DNA from: UBA6912 sp963792895
Lineage (GTDB): Bacteria; Actinomycetota; Acidimicrobiia; Spongiisociales; UBA5794
Assembly: GCA_963792895.1 (NCBI GenBank)
Contig: CAWBYA010000003.1
Coordinates: 248,001-312,000 of the forward strand
Direction: 5' to 3'
Length of the DNA stretch: 64,000 nt
The position numbers were made by a program, and so were the translations under genes. How positions within the stretch are numbered: position 1 is the stretch's first letter; each line of letters begins with the position of its first letter. Under the pieces are notes generated by a model that worked only from the letters and a program-made list of their open reading frames with translations, had not been told where the DNA came from and did no database searches. This document shows positions 8,116 to 16,703 of this stretch, in pieces.

Positions 8116-9405
8116 TCACGGGCGGACGCCGAGGGTGACCGGAAGGGTGGTGTCGTTGCCGGCGCTCGATACGGTGATGGTGATGTCATCCCCGGCTGCG
8201 TGATACCGCAGCGCCACGATGAGATCGTCCATCGTCGTCACCGGCTCACCGTCGACGGCCGTGATGAGGGAGCCGGCTGTGAGCCCCGCATCCGCTGCGC
8301 CGGAGCCTGGCTCGATCGAATCGACCTCGACGCCTACGGCGACGCTCGCACCGTCTGTCGCGGTCGAGAAGCTCGTTGCGCCGAGGATGCCGAGGAATGC
8401 GTGGTTCACCGACCCGGTGGCGATGATCTCACTGGTGACTCGTTCGACGAGCTCGACAGGAGTGGCGAAGCCGATCCCCTCAACACCTACGGAGCTGACG
8501 CCGACGGCAGTTGTGATGCCGATCAGCCGCCCCCTGGTGTCGACGAGTGCGCCACCGCTCGATCCTTGCGTGATCGGTGCGTCGGTCTGCAACATGCCGT
8601 AGAGGATGTCTTCGGCCGAGACCTGAACTTGGCGCCCGAAGGCCGAAAGCACGCCGACCGTGAGGGAGGGCCCACCTTCGAGCCCGAGCGGGCTGCCCAC
8701 GGCCACTGCGGCGTCGCCGACGCGAAGGCTCGTCGTCTCGCCGAACGTTATCGGACGCAGGCCGGAAGCTTCGATCTTGAGCACGGCGAGGTCGGTGAGG
8801 GGGTCGGTGCCAATGAGGGTGGCGTCGTAGGTCGTGCGCCCATCGGACAGGACCACCTGAAACGACGAACCGGCAGAGACAACGTGGTCGTTGGTGATGA
8901 CATGACCTTGGTCGTCGAGGATGACGCCCGATCCAGAACCACTCAGAGCGATTCCCGACGTGCCTTCGGAACCCACCTGGACCGTGACGATCGATGGGAT
9001 GACGGCATCCCCGATGGCCACGGCGTCGGGCGCTCCCTCGAGCACAGGTGCGGGGGCCAGCTCGATTCGTTGCGTCTCGGGATCCGATGCTGCTGCCGGC
9101 GCAGCGGCGTTGGCCACCGTCGTGGGCGGAGTCGTGTCTCCTTCGACGATCTGCAGTCCGGCAACCGCCAACACGGCGCCGAGAACGGCGGCGACGAGCG
9201 TTTGAAGCCACCCGCCCGCGCGGCGACGCTTCGGCTGGGAGGGAGGGAGAGCCGCAGGCGGGCGGGTGGCGGAAGTCTCGGCTCGGGAGGTGTCGACGTC
9301 CGAGCCGAAGGGAGGCTCCTCAGGGAGGCGGACCCACACGGGCTCCCGGCTCCCGGTCGCTGTGAGGCGTCCGGGCTGGTCAGGATCGTGTTGCGTGGGG
9401 TCCAT
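8116..9405 (-). CDS. HtrA/DegP-like serine protease, membrane-anchored, with PDZ domain
   Basis: 429-residue envelope protease. A Pro-rich cytoplasmic N-terminus (1-60) with a KRRRAGG stop-transfer signal precedes one transmembrane helix (about 67-85). The trypsin-like domain has all three catalytic residues: His in TNDHVV, Asp in TDLAVLKI, and Ser in QGSSGGALV. A PDZ domain follows (about 330-425; DAGLTAGSLITAVDGEPVTTM). HtrA proteins degrade or refold damaged exported proteins outside the membrane. GAGGAGGAGAC precedes the ATG. Architecture and length match actinobacterial PepD/HtrA-like proteins; no two-component system or sigma gene adjoins it. Confidence 0.94.
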   Translation of the reverse strand: MDPTQHDPDQPGRLTATGSREPVWVRLPEEPPFGSDVDTSRAETSATRPPAALPPSQPKRRRAGGWLQTLVAAVLGAVLAVAGLQIVEGDTTPPTTVANAAAPAAASDPETQRIELAPAPVLEGAPDAVAIGDAVIPSIVTVQVGSEGTSGIALSGSGSGVILDDQGHVITNDHVVSAGSSFQVVLSDGRTTYDATLIGTDPLTDLAVLKIEASGLRPITFGETTSLRVGDAAVAVGSPLGLEGGPSLTVGVLSAFGRQVQVSAEDILYGMLQTDAPITQGSSGGALVDTRGRLIGITTAVGVSSVGVEGIGFATPVELVERVTSEIIATGSVNHAFLGILGATSFSTATDGASVAVGVEVDSIEPGSGAADAGLTAGSLITAVDGEPVTTMDDLIVALRYHAAGDDITITVSSAGNDTTLPVTLGVRP

Positions 9406-9462
9406 GTCTCCTCCTCGGGAGGTGTTCTCCCTTCCTACGGTGCAGCTGCGCGGTCTGGTTGA

Positions 9463-9663
9463 TCAGACTTCGGCGGTGCGGACGTCGTGGCCGCGAACGC
9501 GGGGGAACTTCACTGGGGTGTGAATGCTGCAGGTGTCCTTGCGGTTGTAACGGGAGAGCACGGCGGAGCATTCCTTGGCGGTGCAGGTCCTGTAGCCGTC
9601 GACCGTCTTGGGGCGGCGCCGCTTCCCAGTCAGCTTGCGTCCGGTGAGTGTTGTCTCGTTCAT
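9463..9663 (-). CDS. Small zinc-ribbon-like protein
   Basis: Short protein of 66 residues, strongly basic. It has a Cys/His cluster CTAKECSAVLSRYNRKDTC followed by SIH, a C-x4-C-x12-C-x2-H arrangement suggesting one bound zinc. The LSRYN segment between cysteine pairs recurs in small actinobacterial zinc-ribbon and HTH proteins of unknown function. It sits between two unrelated envelope genes on the same strand. A nucleic-acid-binding role is plausible from charge and metal-site pattern but is not shown. Confidence 0.6.
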   Translation of the reverse strand: MNETTLTGRKLTGKRRRPKTVDGYRTCTAKECSAVLSRYNRKDTCSIHTPVKFPRVRGHDVRTAEV

Positions 9664-9832
9664 GGCCCCAGCATGTACCCGTATGGGTAAAGGAGCCGTA
9701 AAGCGAAGGTGAGAACTCCTTATGGAAGTGCTGCGGCTCCTGAGGCCACGTGGCACTCTTGATGGGGCGACGCATGCGTTGGCGACAAGTGCAGTGTGAA
9801 GCCCGGCGGTGGCGATTGCCGGCGGCCCGACC

Positions 9833-11362
9833 TCATTCGCCGACGGCGTAGAAGAAGCCGTCGCGCGACCCCACGTAGACCCGGCCCTTCCAGACGGCGG
9901 GAGTCGACTCGATGCACCCGCCGGTGAAGGCCTGCTCCGCCAACTCGACGGGCGCACGGGGATCGGTGACGTCGTACACCCGCAGCGCAGGGGCGGTGTC
10001 GCAGTTGACGGCGACGAGCAACCGGCCGTCTGCGTAGACGGGCGACGACCAGGCATGGCCGCCGATGTCGTCGCTCCAGACGATCTCGCCCGATGCGGTG
10101 TCGACCGCAAGCAGGTCGCCCGGATTGGTTGCGGCGAAGAGCACGTCGCCGATGAGGGCGGGCGTTGCCCAGATGCCGCCGTCGAGACCGTTGCGCGGGG
10201 CCACGTCGATGCCCCAGACACGGGGATCCTCGGCGTCGGGGTCGAGCTTCACGAGCTGGCCGATCTCTCTGCCTCGTGCGGTTCCGAGGTCGACCTGCGA
10301 CGAGACGTAGAGGTCTCCAGCCTCGTCGATGACGATGGTGGCGTCGACGTCGTCGCCGACCCAGTAATCGAACACGATCGACGCCTCGCCGTCGGGGAGC
10401 GGGCCGATGTCGACCCCAACGATGCGGCCGGCCGAGTTGGCGAAGTAGGCGCGATCTTCGTAGACGGCGGTGGAGTTCTCGACGCTCTGTTGGCGCCCAA
10501 CGGATCGCACGAGCTCGTCGGTGAATGCCGGCGTGTCGAAGACGATCTGAGGGTCGACGGTGACCAGGCCGTCGGCGTCATACCCCCGATTCAGCGCCAC
10601 GGCGAACCACCAGCTGTTCTCTCCGCCCTCGTAGAGGATGCCGTCGACGATCGCAGGGTTCGAGTCCCAATCGTTGTTCCAGATCCCCGGCACCGAGGCC
10701 GCATCGAGCGACCACAGCTCAGTGGGCGTCTCCCGATCGAGGGCGATTATCCGAAAGCGCGGGTCCCGGGAGCCCGAGTAGAGGATCGGATAGCCGTCGG
10801 GGTCGAGGGTCACCGAGCCCTTGATGATGTCACCCATCGCGAAGTCGGGCCGCGTGCGCTCGCCGGTGGCTGCGTCGAGGAAGTGGATGTGCTTGTCGTA
10901 GGCGCCGAAGATCACTTCGGTGACACCGTCGGGTCGCTCCCACACCACGGGCTGCCCGGTCCACCCCGATCCGCACCACACCTTGTCCTGACCACCCACG
11001 GGCGAGTTGCCGCACATGGCCGTGTCGGGGAATCGCCACTGCACGGCGAGGTCCGTCGGGATGGGTCCTTGCCCGTAGTACGTGCGGCTGGGGCTGCCGC
11101 GGAACATCGTGAGCCCCGTGACCTCGCCGTATGGCACGCCGGTGACTCGCGGGATGGTCGTAGTGGTTGTCGTTGCGGGTTGGGTCGTCGGCGGTGTCGT
11201 GGGTGGAGTTGTTGCCCCGCCATCCCCGCCTGCAGGGAGCGCTTCGAGCGGCGCGAGCGTGTCGGGGGCGGCGCCGACCGGGTCGGAATCGGAGGCCGTG
11301 TTGCACGCGCCGAGCACAAGAGCGCCCGCCACGCACACCAGGACCAGGGAGGTGGTGCGCAT
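9833..11362 (-). CDS. Lipoprotein with PQQ-type beta-propeller
   Basis: 509 residues. Signal peptide with lipobox LVLGAC (Cys about residue 20), then a Thr/Pro-rich linker (TTPPTTPPTTQPATTTTTT) as in surface-exposed actinobacterial lipoproteins. The remainder has repeated PQQ-like propeller blades such as VIFGAYDKHIHFLDAATGE, LFAATNPGDLLAVDTASGE, LLVAVNCDTAPALRVYDV and RVYVGSRDGFFYAVGE. No catalytic residues of PQQ dehydrogenases are evident, so a binding or scaffolding role outside the cell is more likely than oxidation. TACACT seven bases before the ATG suggests a leaderless mRNA, divergent from the ABC exporter. Later in-frame extensions upstream overlap that exporter and were rejected. 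Confidence 0.85.
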   Translation of the reverse strand: MRTTSLVLVCVAGALVLGACNTASDSDPVGAAPDTLAPLEALPAGGDGGATTPPTTPPTTQPATTTTTTIPRVTGVPYGEVTGLTMFRGSPSRTYYGQGPIPTDLAVQWRFPDTAMCGNSPVGGQDKVWCGSGWTGQPVVWERPDGVTEVIFGAYDKHIHFLDAATGERTRPDFAMGDIIKGSVTLDPDGYPILYSGSRDPRFRIIALDRETPTELWSLDAASVPGIWNNDWDSNPAIVDGILYEGGENSWWFAVALNRGYDADGLVTVDPQIVFDTPAFTDELVRSVGRQQSVENSTAVYEDRAYFANSAGRIVGVDIGPLPDGEASIVFDYWVGDDVDATIVIDEAGDLYVSSQVDLGTARGREIGQLVKLDPDAEDPRVWGIDVAPRNGLDGGIWATPALIGDVLFAATNPGDLLAVDTASGEIVWSDDIGGHAWSSPVYADGRLLVAVNCDTAPALRVYDVTDPRAPVELAEQAFTGGCIESTPAVWKGRVYVGSRDGFFYAVGE

Positions 11363-11369
11363 CGCGCGG

Positions 11370-11375
11370 AGTGTA
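11370..11375 (-). promoter_or_regulatory. -10 box, leaderless start of the propeller lipoprotein
   Basis: TACACT on the minus strand, seven bases before the ATG at 11362. Confidence 0.5.
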
Positions 11376-11409
11376 GAAGCAGCCGGGCGTTGCAGCGGGG
11401 AGCCTGGCC

Positions 11410-11415
11410 TACGCT
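11410..11415 (+). promoter_or_regulatory. -10 box, leaderless start of the ABC exporter operon
   Basis: TACGCT, six bases before the GTG at 11422. It sits back-to-back with the lipoprotein promoter in a 59-base divergent spacer. Confidence 0.5.
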
Positions 11416-11421
11416 CTCGTT

Positions 11422-13212
11422 GTGGCCGTGCGCAGCGAAAGAGGGCTCCGTGGTCCCGAGGTGAGGTCCGGCCTCGGGTTGCTGGGTCGGACGCTTCTCC
11501 AGTACCGGCGAGACTCGTTGTGGTCTGTCGGCGGCGCACTGCTGTGGATGGCGCTGGTCGTCACCATCCCGTACCTGATGCAGGTGACGATCGATCGGTC
11601 GATCGTGGCAGAGCGCCTCGACGTCTTGGTGCCGCTGCTGGCGGTGCTGGTCCTCGCCGGGCTCCTCCAGGCGATCGGCGTGGCAGTCAGGCGCTACTTC
11701 GGGTTCCGCCTCTCGTATCGGGCGGAGGCAGACCTGCGCAATCGGATGTTTGCCCACATGCAGCGGCTCGGGTTCGGTTTCCACGACGAGACGCCGACGG
11801 GCCAGTTGATGTCGCGGGCCTCCTCCGACCTGTCGCAGGTACGGCTCATCTTCGCCATGCTGCCCATCACCCTGGCGAACATCGGGATGTTCGTCGCAGT
11901 GATCGGCATGCTCGTGTTCATCGACCCGGTGCTCGGCGGTCTTGCCGCGCTGACGATTCCCGCCCTCTTCGTTTCCGCAAATGCCTACGCCCGGCGCTCG
12001 ATCGGGCTGTCATTCGAGATCCAGCAGCGGCTGGCCGACCTGAGCCAGGTCGTCGAGGAGGCGGTGGGAGGCATCGAAGTGGTGAAGGCTTACGGGCAGG
12101 AGGCGCAGGAGCAGGCACGCCTCGATGCGACAGCAGACCGCATCTTCGACCGCACGCTTCGGCTCGCCAAGCAGTCCGCCACGTTCAGCCCGCTCTTCGA
12201 GTTGATCCCGTCGATCGGCACGGTTGCGGTGTTGTGGGTCGGCGGTTTCCGTGTCGTCCAGGGTGCGGTCACCCTCGGAGAGTTCGTGGCGTTCACCCAA
12301 TACCTCGCCGTCATGGTGCTGCCAACGCGCATCACCGGATGGTTCTTCGCCAACCTGCCGAGGGCAGCGGCGGCCGCCACTCGGGTTCGCACATTGCTCG
12401 GCACCGAGCCGGACCCGGCAGAGCCGGATCGTCCCCGGCATCTGCCGGAGGGCCCCGGGGAGGTCCGGATGGACGACGTGCGATTCGCCTATCCGGACGG
12501 CGCCCCTGTGCTCGACGGGGTGAACCTGACGATTCCCGGAGGGACGTCCGTTGCGCTGGTCGGGTCGACCGGTGCGGGCAAGACGACCCTGGCCCACCTG
12601 ATCCCGCGGTTCATGGACGTGACCTCTGGGAGCGTCGCCGTCGACGGTATCGACGTCGGCGAAGTGCCGCTCGACGAGCTGCGGAGGGAGGTCGCCGTCG
12701 TATTCCAAGAGACCTTCCTCTTCTCCTCGTCGGTGCGAGACAACATCGCGCTCGGTGCGCCCGAGGCAACCGACGAGCAGGTCAGGGCGGCGGCTCGGCT
12801 GGCTCAAGCTCACGACTTCATCTGCCGGCTCCCGGACGGCTACGAGACGGTGGTCGGGGAGCGGGGCCACAGCCTGTCAGGAGGGCAACGGCAGCGTGTT
12901 GCCCTCGCCAGGGCCGTGCTGCGCGACCCCAGGATCCTGATCCTCGACGATGCCACCTCGTCGGTCGATGCGATCGTCGAGGCCGACATCCAGACGGCGC
13001 TTCGTCGCGTCATGGCGGGTCGTACCACCGTGATCGTCGCCCACCGAACGTCGACCCTGGCCATGGTGGACCAGGTGGTGTTTCTCGACCAGGGTGAGGT
13101 TGCGGCCGTCGGGCCCCATCGCGAGCTCATGGAGCACGTGGTCCGCTACGGCGAGGTGCTGGCGCGCGCGGAGTCCGGGTTCGGTGCGGACGGCGTCGAG
13201 GTGACGCCGTGA
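11422..13212 (+). CDS. ABC exporter half-transporter, degenerate-Walker-B subunit
   Basis: Type IV ABC exporter of 596 residues: six transmembrane helices (about 30-330), then an ATPase domain with Walker A GSTGAGKTT, Q-loop VFQETFLF, intact signature LSGGQRQRVALARA, Walker B ILILDDATSSVD and H-loop AHRTST. The catalytic glutamate after Walker B is replaced by Asp (LDD). Together with the partner's altered signature this is the pattern of asymmetric heterodimeric exporters (TM287/288, BmrCD), in which one ATP site is non-hydrolysing. The substrate is unknown; drugs or lipids are common for the group. The GTG follows a TACGCT box by six bases. Its stop overlaps the next start (GTGA). Confidence 0.93.
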   Translation: MAVRSERGLRGPEVRSGLGLLGRTLLQYRRDSLWSVGGALLWMALVVTIPYLMQVTIDRSIVAERLDVLVPLLAVLVLAGLLQAIGVAVRRYFGFRLSYRAEADLRNRMFAHMQRLGFGFHDETPTGQLMSRASSDLSQVRLIFAMLPITLANIGMFVAVIGMLVFIDPVLGGLAALTIPALFVSANAYARRSIGLSFEIQQRLADLSQVVEEAVGGIEVVKAYGQEAQEQARLDATADRIFDRTLRLAKQSATFSPLFELIPSIGTVAVLWVGGFRVVQGAVTLGEFVAFTQYLAVMVLPTRITGWFFANLPRAAAAATRVRTLLGTEPDPAEPDRPRHLPEGPGEVRMDDVRFAYPDGAPVLDGVNLTIPGGTSVALVGSTGAGKTTLAHLIPRFMDVTSGSVAVDGIDVGEVPLDELRREVAVVFQETFLFSSSVRDNIALGAPEATDEQVRAAARLAQAHDFICRLPDGYETVVGERGHSLSGGQRQRVALARAVLRDPRILILDDATSSVDAIVEADIQTALRRVMAGRTTVIVAHRTSTLAMVDQVVFLDQGEVAAVGPHRELMEHVVRYGEVLARAESGFGADGVEVTP

Positions 13213-14981
13213 AGTACATGCGCTACGGCGGCGAGTATGAGATCGAGGACCGGTCAGGCCTGCTGCGGCGGGCGGCGCGCATCGGTAGGCACCTCTTGCG
13301 GCCGGCGATCTGGGCGTTCGTCGTCACCCTGGTGGCGACGGTGGCGCGGTTGCTCGGCCCCATCGTGGTCGGCAAGGGGATCGACGATGGCATCACTGCA
13401 GGTGACAAGAACGTCATCACCGTTGCGGCCAGCGTCTACTTGGGGTTGCTGGGAGTCCAGTACGTGTCCCAGAGGGTGTCCCAGTATGCGGTGGCCACGG
13501 TCGGGGAGCAGTTCCTCCTGCGGCTCCGCTCGCAGGTGTTCTCCCACCTCACCCGGCTCGACATGCCGTTCTACGACAACGCCAAGACCGGTGTGCTCGT
13601 CAGCCGGATGACGGCCGACATCGAGTCGATCACCGAATTCGTCAACGAGGGTGCGGTGCTGGCCCTGACCAACGTCATGACGACGGTCGGGGTTGCGGTG
13701 GCGATGATGGTGCTCGACACCCAGCTGGCGCTCGCCGTGTTCGTCGTCATTGGCGTCGTCATTCTCATATCGGTGCTGTTCCAGCGCACCGTCTCTTCGG
13801 CCTACGACCGGGTACGGGAGAGCATCGGGAGGGTGCTCGCCAGCCTCCAGGAGGGACTGACGGGGGTGCGTGTGGTCCAGGCGTTCACCCAAGAGGGCGC
13901 CCAGGCGGCCAACTTCGGGAGAGTCAACGAGCGCTACTTCGCCGCCAACATGACGGCGGCTCGAGCCATCTCCTGGTACTTCCCTGCGATCAACTTCCTC
14001 CGCACCGTCGGCATTGCGGTCGTTCTCTACCTCGGCGGCACTCGTGTCATCTCCGGCGACCTGAGCTTCGGGGTGCTCGTGGCCTTCCTGCTGTACCTCA
14101 ACTGGTTCTTCGAGCCGATCATCAACCTCGCCAACGTCTACAACCTGTTCCAGGCGTCGCTCGCCGCGCTCGCGAAGCTGTTCGAGCTGCTGGATGCCAA
14201 ACCCAGGGTGGTGGAGGCCGCCAACCCCGAGAGCCTGCCCGATGCCGTGGCCGGTGTGCTCGCACTCGATGACGTGTCCTTCGGCTACGTCGACGATCTT
14301 GTCCTCGAGGAATTCTCGCTCGCCGTCCCTGCCGGGCAGCGGCTGGCCGTCGTCGGCGAGACGGGGGCCGGCAAGTCCACCGTGGCGAAGCTCTTGATGC
14401 GTTTCTACGACCCGGGGCGAGGGAGGGTCACCATCGACGGCCACGACTTGCGCAACCTGTCGTTTGCGTCGCGTGCTCGGGCCATCGCGTTGATCCCTCA
14501 AGATGGCTTCCTCTTCGACGGATCCCTGCGTGACAACCTTCGGTACGCACGGCCGGAGGCGGATGACCGGGCGATCTGGGACGTGTGCCGGGCCATGGGC
14601 ATCGACGGATGGTTTCGATCGTTGCCGGATGGGCTCGCCACCGAGGTGCGGGAGCGGGGGAGCCGTTTCTCGGCAGGGGAACGCCAGCTCGTGGCGCTCG
14701 GCAGGGCGTTCCTCGCCGACCCGGCGGTTGTGGTGCTCGACGAGGCGACGTCCAACCTCGACCCCGAGACCGAGGTGCAGGTCGAGGGTGCGTTGCGGGT
14801 GGTGCTCGCCGGCCGTACCGCCGTGGTGATCGCCCACCGGCTCCGCAGCGCAGAGCGCGCCGACCGCGTGGTGATGGTTGACCGTGGCCGCATCATCGCC
14901 GACGGGACACATGACGAGCTCGCGGCATCGAGCCCTGCGTACCAAGCCCTCGTCGAGGTCTGGCAACGCGGCGTTGCGTAG
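13209..14981 (+). CDS. ABC exporter half-transporter, degenerate-signature subunit
   Basis: 590-residue partner of the preceding gene, with six transmembrane helices then an ATPase domain: Walker A GETGAGKST, Q-loop LIPQDGFLFDG, Walker B VVVLDEATSNLD with the catalytic Glu, and H-loop AHRLRS. The signature motif is altered to RFSAGERQLVALGRA instead of LSGGQ. Paired with subunit 1, the degenerate signature faces the degenerate Walker B, leaving the other ATP site fully canonical, as expected for a heterodimer. The four-base GTGA overlap implies coupled translation in equal amounts. GTG at 13209 is used; an ATG nine bases later is possible. Confidence 0.93.
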   Translation: MKYMRYGGEYEIEDRSGLLRRAARIGRHLLRPAIWAFVVTLVATVARLLGPIVVGKGIDDGITAGDKNVITVAASVYLGLLGVQYVSQRVSQYAVATVGEQFLLRLRSQVFSHLTRLDMPFYDNAKTGVLVSRMTADIESITEFVNEGAVLALTNVMTTVGVAVAMMVLDTQLALAVFVVIGVVILISVLFQRTVSSAYDRVRESIGRVLASLQEGLTGVRVVQAFTQEGAQAANFGRVNERYFAANMTAARAISWYFPAINFLRTVGIAVVLYLGGTRVISGDLSFGVLVAFLLYLNWFFEPIINLANVYNLFQASLAALAKLFELLDAKPRVVEAANPESLPDAVAGVLALDDVSFGYVDDLVLEEFSLAVPAGQRLAVVGETGAGKSTVAKLLMRFYDPGRGRVTIDGHDLRNLSFASRARAIALIPQDGFLFDGSLRDNLRYARPEADDRAIWDVCRAMGIDGWFRSLPDGLATEVRERGSRFSAGERQLVALGRAFLADPAVVVLDEATSNLDPETEVQVEGALRVVLAGRTAVVIAHRLRSAERADRVVMVDRGRIIADGTHDELAASSPAYQALVEVWQRGVA

Positions 14982-15010
14982 TCAGATCGCCCGCTGCGCT
15001 CGCTTCGAGA

Positions 15011-15024
15011 CGTCAGACGTCAGA
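15011..15024. repeat. Inverted repeat, left copy (cgtcagacgtcaga)
   Basis: A 14-base sequence exactly complementary to 15739-15752. The two copies flank the flavin-binding gene between them. The unit itself is a short tandem of GACGTCA/CAGACGT. Confidence 0.6.
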
Positions 15025-15067
15025 TCGCCGGCGTCATCTGCCGCCGATGTCTGAGGTCTGCGCGGTC

Positions 15068-15073
15068 TACGCT
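15068..15073 (+). promoter_or_regulatory. -10 box, leaderless start of the flavin-binding gene
   Basis: TACGCT, six bases before the ATG at 15080; this decides that start against upstream in-frame alternatives. Confidence 0.5.
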
Positions 15074-15079
15074 CTCCGC

Positions 15080-15736
15080 ATGACGCTGCCGCCTTCTGAT
15101 CGCACGACGGTTCGCCGCCTCTCGGAACGCGGGGTCTACGACCGGGCCGTGATCGATGCGATCCTCGATGAGGCGCTGATCTGCCACGTCGGCTTCGTGG
15201 TTGACGGCACACCGGTGGTCATCCCGACGATCCACGCCCGCAGCGGCGATACGCTCTACCTCCACGGATCGCCGGCGAGTCGGATGCTGCGGTCGATGCG
15301 GAGCGGCGCAGACGTGTGCGTCACGGTGACGCTGATCGACGGCATCGCGCTCGCCAGGGCGCCGTTTCACAGCTCGATGAACTACCGGTCGGCCGTCATC
15401 TTCGGCGCTCCTCGCATCGTCGACGACCCCGAGGAGAAGTGCAGGGCCTTTCGGGTGCTCACCGAGCACGTGACCCAGGGGCGGTGGGACGACAGCCGCC
15501 GGCCCAACGACAAGGAGGTGCGCGGCACGCTGGTGGTGGCGATCCCCATCACCGAGGCCTCAGCGAAAGTGCGCACCGGCCCTCCAAAGGACGACGAAGA
15601 GGACTACGGGCTGCCCCTCTGGGCAGGCGTCATCCCGCTTCAGCTGACGGCGGGTGACCCCATCCCCGATCCTCGCCTCCTCGATGGCATTGCCCTCCCC
15701 ACCTACCTCGAGGGATACCGCCGCCCGCACATCTGA
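15080..15736 (+). CDS. Pyridoxamine 5'-phosphate oxidase-family flavin-binding protein
   Basis: 218 residues with the split-barrel FMN-binding fold. Recognisable segments are RRLSERGVYDRAVIDAILDEAL at the N-terminus (shown here as the family start), CHVGFVVDGTPVVIPT, LYLHGSPASRMLRSM, and the C-terminal LPLWAGVIPLQL. This subfamily in actinobacteria is usually annotated only as nucleotide/flavin-binding and probably binds FMN or F420; it is not the PdxH that makes PLP. The start at 15080 is supported by a TACGCT box six bases upstream. It stands alone between inverted copies of a 14-base repeat and is convergent with the dehydratase gene. Confidence 0.85.
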   Translation: MTLPPSDRTTVRRLSERGVYDRAVIDAILDEALICHVGFVVDGTPVVIPTIHARSGDTLYLHGSPASRMLRSMRSGADVCVTVTLIDGIALARAPFHSSMNYRSAVIFGAPRIVDDPEEKCRAFRVLTEHVTQGRWDDSRRPNDKEVRGTLVVAIPITEASAKVRTGPPKDDEEDYGLPLWAGVIPLQLTAGDPIPDPRLLDGIALPTYLEGYRRPHI

Positions 15737-15738
15737 TT

Positions 15739-15752
15739 TCTGACGTCTGACG
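15739..15752. repeat. Inverted repeat, right copy (tctgacgtctgacg)
   Basis: Exact reverse complement of 15011-15024. It is followed by further CTGAC units (gcctgacctc), so it looks like the edge of a short CTGACGT-type tandem array, just after the flavin-binding gene. Confidence 0.6.
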
Positions 15753-15761
15753 CCTGACCTC

Positions 15762-16703
15762 TCACCACGGCAGCGCGTCGAGGTCGACGTTGCCGCCGCT
15801 CAGGATTACCCCGACCCTGGCGCCGCCGCCGATGTCGAGGGTCCGGACGGCGGCTACGGCCACCGCGGCACTCGGTTCGATCAGCAGCTTGGTGCGAGTC
15901 CACACCATCCGCATGGCGGCAACGATCTCCTCCTCGGTGACCGTCACGATCTGCTCGGCATGAGCGGAGATGATGGCGAAGGTGCGTTCGCTCAGGCCGG
16001 TGCGCAGCCCGTCGGCGATCGTCGTCGGCCCGGGCTGAGGGAGCGGCCGCCCTGCTTCCAACGATCGGGCGGCGTCGTCTGCGGCGAGCGGCTCTGCTCC
16101 GATGATGCGGGTCTCCAAGTCCATGCCGTGCACGGCGAGTGACGTGCCGGACAGGAGGCCGCCGCCCCCAACAGGCGCAATGACTGCATCAAGCCCCTCC
16201 ACCTCGCGCATCAGTTCGAGCGCCGCGGTGCCGGCTCCAGCGATGATGTGGTCATTGTCGTACGGGTGCACCTCGACGGCTCCGGTCTCGGCGATGACCT
16301 CGGCAACCGACGCCTCGCGCGCAGCCTGGTTCGGCGCACACTCGATGATGCGAGCGCCGTAGCCGGCAACTGCGGCCTTCTTCACCGACGGGGCGTCAGA
16401 CGGCATGACGATGTGTGCAGGTATGCCGCGAACCCTCGCCGCCAGCGCGAGCGCCTGGGCGTGGTTCCCAGACGAGTGTGCCGCCACCCCACGGTCGGCG
16501 ACGTCGTCGGCGAGCAGCAGCACGGCGTTCGTGGCCCCGCGCATCTTGAAGGCGCCGACCCGCTGCAGGTTCTCGCACTTGAGATGAAGCTCGGCGTTCG
16601 CCCATTCGTCCAGCAAGTGGGAGCGCATGACCGGCGTGTGGTGGACATGCGGTGCGATGCGTTCCGCTGCGGCGGCGACATCCTCGAACGCCGGGTGGGT
16701 CAC
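15762..16703 (-). CDS. Threonine/serine dehydratase-like PLP enzyme (fold type II)
   Basis: 313 residues. VGAFKMRGATNA holds the PLP lysine, SSGNHAQALA binds the substrate carboxylate, GGGGLLSG binds the PLP phosphate, and SGGNVDL closes the family signature. Length and absence of a C-terminal ACT domain fit biodegradative threonine dehydratase, serine racemase or threo-3-hydroxyaspartate lyase; I cannot separate these. The start is GTG at 16703, overlapping the TGA of the upstream LLM gene (GTGA), so the two are probably co-translated. Confidence 0.9.
   Translation of the reverse strand: MTHPAFEDVAAAAERIAPHVHHTPVMRSHLLDEWANAELHLKCENLQRVGAFKMRGATNAVLLLADDVADRGVAAHSSGNHAQALALAARVRGIPAHIVMPSDAPSVKKAAVAGYGARIIECAPNQAAREASVAEVIAETGAVEVHPYDNDHIIAGAGTAALELMREVEGLDAVIAPVGGGGLLSGTSLAVHGMDLETRIIGAEPLAADDAARSLEAGRPLPQPGPTTIADGLRTGLSERTFAIISAHAEQIVTVTEEEIVAAMRMVWTRTKLLIEPSAAVAVAAVRTLDIGGGARVGVILSGGNVDLDALPW

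Noticed and set aside
9809..11464. 551-codon plus-strand open frame opposite the propeller lipoprotein
   Set aside because: The minus strand has a signal peptide, lipobox and propeller blades; the plus frame has none and continues into the ABC start.
13254..14966. 570-codon minus-strand open frame opposite the second ABC subunit
   Set aside because: Pure shadow of a gene with complete ABC motifs.
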